From: a bacterium
GTDB lineage: Bacteria > UBA3054
Assembly (NCBI GenBank): GCA_017538635.1
Contig: JAFYIM010000139.1
Coordinates: 1-9,702 of the forward strand
DNA: 9,702 bases
Reading direction: 5' to 3'
The notes under the pieces: generated by a model
Told to the model about the DNA's origin: nothing
Databases searched by the model: none
Seen by the model: only the letters and a program-made list of their open reading frames with translations
Made by a program: the position numbers and the translations under genes
In this document: positions 5,370-9,702 of the stretch, one piece after another
How positions within the stretch are numbered: position 1 is the first letter of the stretch
How the letters are laid out: each line of letters begins with the position of its first letter

Positions 5370-7586
5370 ATGTCCAGCTTGAAAAGATCGCTGCTCGCGC
5401 TTATCGTTCTTGCCTTTTCCTTGCAATTATTGGGAAGTGAGCCGCCTGCTGTTTATCCCAAGGCGCATTACGACAGGGAAAAGGGAACGCTGACGCTTCG
5501 TTATAACGACCGCGTATTCCTTACCGCCCAGGTCCCGCCTGGCGAGGAGCTCGTTACACGCTCAACAAGCGACGGCTGCATCATAAGCACGCCCCTTTAC
5601 GAGCAGTTCTATCTGGCGGCGGACAAGGATATGACAGCCACTCTGACTTTCGATCTTCCCGGCGAAGCCATCTGCATGAAGCCGAAAAGATCAGGCGACA
5701 ATGAGGCTGTTCTAGGGCAAGTCGGTCACCCTCTCATCTACGGCGTCAACGGCATCTACAGTCTGACGGACGACCTTATGATCGACTGGACTAATTCACG
5801 CTGGAAATGGCTGGACGAGCGCTTCCAAGTGGGAACGAACGGCAATTACACCGCAAGATTGGAAGTAGAACTGAAAAAGGGCCCCTGGCTCGTCAACATC
5901 AGGCCGCTCTACTACAAGGAGCATCTGGGATACCGCTACTACGAGCCCTGGAACTTCCGTCCCAAAAGGGAGCCTGTTGCCGGCTGGTGCTCCTGGCTGG
6001 CCTATTATCAGGGCGTCAGCGAGAAACTGATGCTGGAAGTGGCTGACGTTCTCACCAACAAATTTCTGCCCTACGGCCTCAATTATCTTCAGATCGACGA
6101 CGGTTTTCAGGATCAAAAGTTCGGCATCACGAAAGAAAAAACTCTCTGCGATTCCTGGCTCACGCCCATCGAGGGTTTCCCGAATTCCATCACCAGCACC
6201 GCGAAACTCATCGCCAAAAAAGGCCTGAAGCCCGGCGTCTGGATGAACACGGACATCAGGACCTACGATCCCCCGGAAGGCGCGAAGGACGTCATCTTCA
6301 AAAATCCTGACGGCAGCCGCATGTACGCCGCCTGGTTATCCTACGCCAACGACTGCACGGATGAATCGCTGTACAAAACGCTCGGCCCGCTTTGGGAAAA
6401 GCTCGTAAGATCCGGCTACGTTTACATCAAGATCGACGCGCTTAGGCACACTTGTTTCGATGCCCTTGGCAACGCCGTGAGCAAAGGCTACATCACCCAG
6501 GAGGAAGCGAGGAAACGTCTGCGCCGCCTCTTCGAGATCGCCAGGGAAAAAGCCGGCAAGGACACGTTCCTTTTGTCCTGCTGGGGCACATTCACGGAAA
6601 ATATCGGCCTTGTTGACGCCAGCCGCATCAGCACCGACACCAATCCCAATTGGGAGCGCCTGCTGCTTCAGCAGTACGAATTGGCCCGCTTCTGGCCTCT
6701 GCAGCGCATCATCTATCAGTTGGACCCCGACCACATCTGCTCCAGGGCGCAATCCAACTGGGCCAGGGCCACGCTCTCCACGGTCTCCCTTTGCGGCGGC
6801 CTTTTCATGATCAGCGACCCCATCCAGTCCTATGATGAAAAACTGACCCGCTCCATCCAGAGAGTTCTGCCCAACCTTCCCACTTATCCCGCCGAGACCG
6901 CGCCCATCGATTTCTCCGCCCCTTCCTACGCCAGCCACATCTGGACAGGCAGCGACAGCAAAGAGAATCCCATCGACGATTCGCTTTCCGGCATCTTCCC
7001 GGGCCAGGATCAGCCTTCGCCCTTCGGCACGCTCTGGTCTTATCACATCGACTGCCCGGCCGGACAGTGGTCCGTTTTGCAGCGCAACGGTCTCTGGAAA
7101 CTTCCCGAAGCCGAGATCGATATAAAAGACCTTGGCTTGGATCCCAAGTTTGAATATCTGGTCTTCGATTTCTGGAAAGGCAAATTCTTGGGAACCGTCA
7201 AGGAAAAGATAAAACTTCCCGCCATTAGGACAGGCGACTCCGTTACTTACGTCATAAGAAAGAAGACTGGACTTCCCCAGATTATTGGCACCAGCAGGCA
7301 CATCGCCGGCGGCTTCGTGGAACTGGAAAAAGAGGAATGGCTCGACGGCCAGCTCTTCCGCATCGTAACAAAAGATCAGCCCGAATTATGGACCGCTTTC
7401 ATCTACCTGCCGGAAGGCTATGATCCTTTCTCAACGGCGAACATGGGTTCCGGTTCCGTTGAGCTTGTCAAGACCGGAGCGAACATCGCGGAGCTGAGAA
7501 TAAAAGGCGAAGTCGACGTTCAGCTCTCCTTTAAAACCAAAGCAAAAAACAAAAAATCCTCCAATAAAACTAAACCCAAAAAATAA
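5370..7586 (+). CDS. Glycoside hydrolase, family 36-like, exported paralogue
   Basis: A 738-residue relative of the upstream gene, aligned along nearly its whole length (shared QVGHPLIYG, GWCSW, QIDDG, YIKIDALRH, LWSYH, KTGLPQ or KTGCPQ). It differs in having a Sec signal peptide: MSSLKRS, then LLALIVLAFSLQLL, with cleavage probably near Gly22-Ser23. The catalytic pair is intact: Asp356 in YIKIDALRH and Asp423 in SRISTDTNPNW. GWCSW is at 205-209 and LDPDHIC at about 451-457. The last 17 residues are extremely basic (9 Lys), absent from the paralogue, and could bind envelope polymers or the product. The likely role is to cut substrate outside the cytoplasm before uptake, with its sister acting inside. 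The ATG at 5370 is chosen over the GTG at 5361 because of the ribosome site. Substrate is unproven; alpha-galactoside is the family default. Confidence 0.83.
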   Translation: MSSLKRSLLALIVLAFSLQLLGSEPPAVYPKAHYDREKGTLTLRYNDRVFLTAQVPPGEELVTRSTSDGCIISTPLYEQFYLAADKDMTATLTFDLPGEAICMKPKRSGDNEAVLGQVGHPLIYGVNGIYSLTDDLMIDWTNSRWKWLDERFQVGTNGNYTARLEVELKKGPWLVNIRPLYYKEHLGYRYYEPWNFRPKREPVAGWCSWLAYYQGVSEKLMLEVADVLTNKFLPYGLNYLQIDDGFQDQKFGITKEKTLCDSWLTPIEGFPNSITSTAKLIAKKGLKPGVWMNTDIRTYDPPEGAKDVIFKNPDGSRMYAAWLSYANDCTDESLYKTLGPLWEKLVRSGYVYIKIDALRHTCFDALGNAVSKGYITQEEARKRLRRLFEIAREKAGKDTFLLSCWGTFTENIGLVDASRISTDTNPNWERLLLQQYELARFWPLQRIIYQLDPDHICSRAQSNWARATLSTVSLCGGLFMISDPIQSYDEKLTRSIQRVLPNLPTYPAETAPIDFSAPSYASHIWTGSDSKENPIDDSLSGIFPGQDQPSPFGTLWSYHIDCPAGQWSVLQRNGLWKLPEAEIDIKDLGLDPKFEYLVFDFWKGKFLGTVKEKIKLPAIRTGDSVTYVIRKKTGLPQIIGTSRHIAGGFVELEKEEWLDGQLFRIVTKDQPELWTAFIYLPEGYDPFSTANMGSGSVELVKTGANIAELRIKGEVDVQLSFKTKAKNKKSSNKTKPKK

Positions 7587-7596
7587 AGGTGTAAAA

Positions 7597-9030
7597 ATGG
7601 CAAAGAAAGAAATCGGCGGGCACTACGCTCACATGAATTCAGCTGTCAGTACCATCGGCCTTCCCGGCAAAGGCTACCGCAAGATCAAGATCGTCCACAT
7701 GGGAGCCGGCAGCGGTTTCGCTCATTCGCTTTCCAAGGACTTCATGCAGATGCCCGACATGCCGGGCGGCGAGATCGCCTTGGTCGATATCGACGCCAAG
7801 CGTCTTGACATCATGTTCCATCTTATCAAGGCTCTCTGCCAGAAATTCGGCAAGGAGAAAGAGTGGAAGATCACGGCCTACACCGACAGAAGGAAAGCCC
7901 TTCCCGGCGCGGACTACATCGTTAACAGCATCGAAGTCTCCGGCGTCAAGTGCGTCAGGTTCGACAACGACATTCCTTTGCAGTACGGCGTTTCCCAGTG
8001 CATCGGCGACACCATCGGCCCCGGCGGCCTTATGAAGGCTTTAAGAACCGTGCCCGTTTGGATGGACATCCTTCGTGACGCCGAGGAGCTCTGCCCCAAC
8101 GCGCTGGTTCTAAACTACACCAACCCCATGAACATCATGACGCTGTCCACCCTGCGCTATTCGAAAATGAAATGCGTGGGATTGTGCCACTCCGTTCAGG
8201 GCACTTCGAAACTCTTGGCCAAGAGAGCGGGCATTCCTTACGAGGAAATGGAATGGGAATGCGCCGGCATCAACCACCTGGCCTGGTTCACCAAACTCAA
8301 ACATCACGGCAAGGATCTCTATCCCTTGCTCATCAAGAAAGCCATCAAAGACCTCAAGGCCGGCACCAACGTTGACAAAGAGGACTTCCCGGATCTCGTC
8401 AGGAAAGACATGATGGTGCACTTCGGCGCCTTCATCACGGAATCCTCCGGCCACCTATCCGAATACATCAGCCTTTACCGCACCTCTAAAAAGCACCGCG
8501 ACGAATACTGCCGCTCTGGCTACGACGGCGAGGAAGGCTTCTACGCCGACGGCTATCCCAAATGGCGCAGAGACGCTGACAAGATCAGGACCGAAATGTA
8601 CACCGGAAAGCGTGAGCTCGGCGGTGCCCGCGGCCATGAATACGCTTCCTGGATTGTGGAAGCCATCGAGAAGAACTCTCCTTTCAGAATGTACGGCAAC
8701 GTCCTCAACACGAGTCTTGACGGCGCAGGTCCCTTGATCAGCAACCTGCCCCACGACGGCTGCGTCGAGGTTGCCTGCCTAATCGACCGCAACGGCGTCC
8801 AACCCCTCCGCTACGGCGCTCTGCCGACTCCCATGGCCGCCATCTGCGCCGCGGACATGTACATGTTCGAACAGGCCGCCCAGGCCTGCGTCAACAGGTC
8901 TATCGAGCAGGCCATTCAGGCCCTTTACCTCGATCCTCTGACCTCCGCGGTCTGCACGCCCAAAGAGATCAAGGAAATGTTCCTGAAGCTCTACAAGGCC
9001 GAAAAGAAATTCCTTCCTAATTTCAAATAA
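7597..9030 (+). CDS. Glycoside hydrolase family 4, MelA-like alpha-galactosidase (NAD- and metal-dependent)
   Basis: GH4 enzymes cleave glycosides by a redox-elimination route needing bound NAD+ and a divalent metal (usually Mn2+) in the cytoplasm. The 477 residues show the Rossmann start IVHMGAGSGFA (about 32-42), ALVDID as the second strand, IGDTIGPGGLMKALRTVPV (136-154), LNYTNPM (172-178), GLCHSVQGT (195-203) with Cys197 and His198 as expected metal ligands, CAGINHLAWF (222-231) and TESSGHLSEY (281-290). GLCHSVQG is the MelA-type version rather than the motifs of phospho-glycosidases or AglA, so alpha-galactosidase is favoured; alpha-galacturonidase or alpha-glucosidase remain possible. 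About 29 residues precede the Rossmann fold, longer than in E. coli MelA; the ATG at 7597 is kept because AAGGTG lies 5 nt upstream, although Met13 is an alternative. It ends the operon 10 nt after the exported GH36 gene and is followed by a strong terminator. Confidence 0.9.
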   Translation: MAKKEIGGHYAHMNSAVSTIGLPGKGYRKIKIVHMGAGSGFAHSLSKDFMQMPDMPGGEIALVDIDAKRLDIMFHLIKALCQKFGKEKEWKITAYTDRRKALPGADYIVNSIEVSGVKCVRFDNDIPLQYGVSQCIGDTIGPGGLMKALRTVPVWMDILRDAEELCPNALVLNYTNPMNIMTLSTLRYSKMKCVGLCHSVQGTSKLLAKRAGIPYEEMEWECAGINHLAWFTKLKHHGKDLYPLLIKKAIKDLKAGTNVDKEDFPDLVRKDMMVHFGAFITESSGHLSEYISLYRTSKKHRDEYCRSGYDGEEGFYADGYPKWRRDADKIRTEMYTGKRELGGARGHEYASWIVEAIEKNSPFRMYGNVLNTSLDGAGPLISNLPHDGCVEVACLIDRNGVQPLRYGALPTPMAAICAADMYMFEQAAQACVNRSIEQAIQALYLDPLTSAVCTPKEIKEMFLKLYKAEKKFLPNFK

Positions 9031-9043
9031 GCAAACCCAAAAT

Positions 9044-9076
9044 AAACAAGCGCGTCATCTGGCGCGCTTGTTTTTT
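9044..9076 (+). terminator. Rho-independent terminator of the glycosidase operon
   Basis: A perfect stem AACAAGCGCG (9045-9054) and CGCGCTTGTT (9063-9072), extendable by one A-T pair, closes an 8-nt loop and runs into a T tract (9071-9076). It lies 14 nt after the GH4 stop, so transcription of the three-gene operon probably ends here. Confidence 0.92.
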
Positions 9077-9118
9077 CTCGACCCCTCTCGAAACCGACTT
9101 CAATTAAACAAAGATGAT

Positions 9119-9147
9119 TTGCTAACTCCTTGTATTTTTGGTAAAAT
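9119..9147 (+). promoter_or_regulatory. Sigma-70-type promoter of the exported PEP-motif protein
   Basis: TTGCTA (9119-9124) and TAAAAT (9142-9147) are 17 bp apart, the same geometry and -10 (GGTAAAAT) as the promoter at 3141-3169. Initiation near 9154 gives a leader of about 50 nt. AGGGAG at 9191-9196 is the ribosome site, 7 nt before the ATG at 9204. Confidence 0.65.
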
Positions 9148-9203
9148 TCTGGCGTAAAAAAAGAAATATCTTCGGTAATCATAGTCCCTTAGGGAGAATA
9201 AAA

Positions 9204-9702
9204 ATGAAGAATGTAATCCTTATCACTTTTGCTGCGCTTTTTTGCGTTTCAGCATTCTGTGACGAATGCTGGTCAACCGGCTTCCGTTTTGACGGAAGCG
9301 AGATCACAGAGGAAGCGATCCTTCTTAAACCGACGGATACGCTAGCCTATAGTAGCGCGCTTGCAGAAGGTGAACCGAAGTCTCTTACCATAAACGTGGA
9401 AGACACCGCTAACCCGGAAATATCGGCCAGCATATTCGCTGATTATTCTGAGACCGCCGTGGAAGGAACGGAAACTTGGGACTATACGGACGAAGATTTC
9501 AAGGATTTCCCCACTGACGACACTTACCTTCTTACGGAGACCATAACTAGCGATACAGAGTCAAAAGTCATGACTAGAAAGGTAACGATCCTTCCGGAGC
9601 CAATTGGATTATTGATCATTGCTTTCATCGGAGCGCTGATTCTGCGTAAGCGGACAAAAAGTCTGATCGCAGTTTTGGCAATCATTGCTCTAAACGCTTT
9701 CA
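9204..9702 (+). CDS. Exported protein with PEP-CTERM-like motif, C-terminus cut by window edge
   Basis: The open frame gives at least 166 residues and is still open at the window end. It starts with a Sec signal peptide, MKNVILITFAALFCVSAFC, followed by an acidic, Thr-rich, probably beta-structured region (about 20-128) containing WDYTDEDFKDFP and YLLTETITSD. Then comes a PEP-CTERM-like tripartite motif: LPEP at 130-133, hydrophobic IGLLIIAFIGALIL at 134-147, and the basic cluster RKR at 148-150. Normally this ends a protein, where exosortase-type enzymes sort it to the envelope; here the frame continues through TKS into a second hydrophobic stretch (154-166 and beyond). Codon use (ATA, ACG, AGC, CTA) is less biased than in the glycosidase genes, suggesting low expression or different origin. 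I do not recognise the family. It has its own promoter and is separated from the operon by a terminator. Confidence 0.8.
   Translation, partial: MKNVILITFAALFCVSAFCDECWSTGFRFDGSEITEEAILLKPTDTLAYSSALAEGEPKSLTINVEDTANPEISASIFADYSETAVEGTETWDYTDEDFKDFPTDDTYLLTETITSDTESKVMTRKVTILPEPIGLLIIAFIGALILRKRTKSLIAVLAIIALNAF

Noticed and set aside
6336..7301. Open frame of 321 codons on the minus strand
   Set aside because: Antisense to the exported GH36-like gene in the same phase relation as the one above; composition is low-information and no ribosome site or family motif is seen.
8991..9182. Minus-strand frame of 63 codons across the intergenic region
   Set aside because: It spans the terminator hairpin and the promoter at 9119 and shows no motif or ribosome site.

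Overview
The window is bacterial chromosomal DNA of moderate to high GC, tightly packed and organised as two divergent operons plus the start of a further gene. The best guess at lineage is the PVC group (Verrucomicrobiota/Lentisphaerota, Victivallales-like). This rests on a PEP-CTERM-like tripartite motif (PEP, hydrophobic stretch, RKR) in an exported protein, on two duplicated family-36-like glycosidases beside a family-4 enzyme, and on Gram-negative-style lipoprotein and Sec signals. The assignment is an inference, since there is no rRNA or other strong phylogenetic marker here.

Left half, minus strand (read from 3046 down to 1): a five-gene run of a thioredoxin-like lipoprotein, an orphan ABC ATPase of the YlmA/ModF type, cysteine synthase (cysK), a 52-residue rubredoxin, and the N-terminal third of the transcription-repair coupling factor Mfd, which runs off the left edge. 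Junctions are ATGA, TAATG, and gaps of 13 and 6 nt, so co-transcription and translational coupling are likely. The theme is cysteine and redox chemistry, with a repair motor at the downstream end.

Centre (3047-3200): a 154-bp divergent promoter region. The rightward promoter is clear (TTGATA, 17 bp, TAAAAT). The leftward one is uncertain, with an extended -10 lying almost on top of the start codon.

Right half, plus strand (3201-9030): a three-gene carbohydrate operon with 10-12 nt gaps. It holds a cytoplasmic GH36-like enzyme, a paralogous GH36-like enzyme with a signal peptide, and a GH4 NAD-dependent glycosidase of the MelA (alpha-galactosidase) type, closed by a strong intrinsic terminator. 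The arrangement suggests cleavage of an alpha-galactoside-like or related alpha-linked sugar outside and inside the cell. No transporter or regulator is visible in the window.

Right edge (9119-9702): a separate promoter drives an unrecognised exported protein that carries a PEP-CTERM-like motif internally. It is followed in frame by a second hydrophobic segment and is truncated by the window end. No tRNA, rRNA, CRISPR array, insertion sequence or attachment site was seen.
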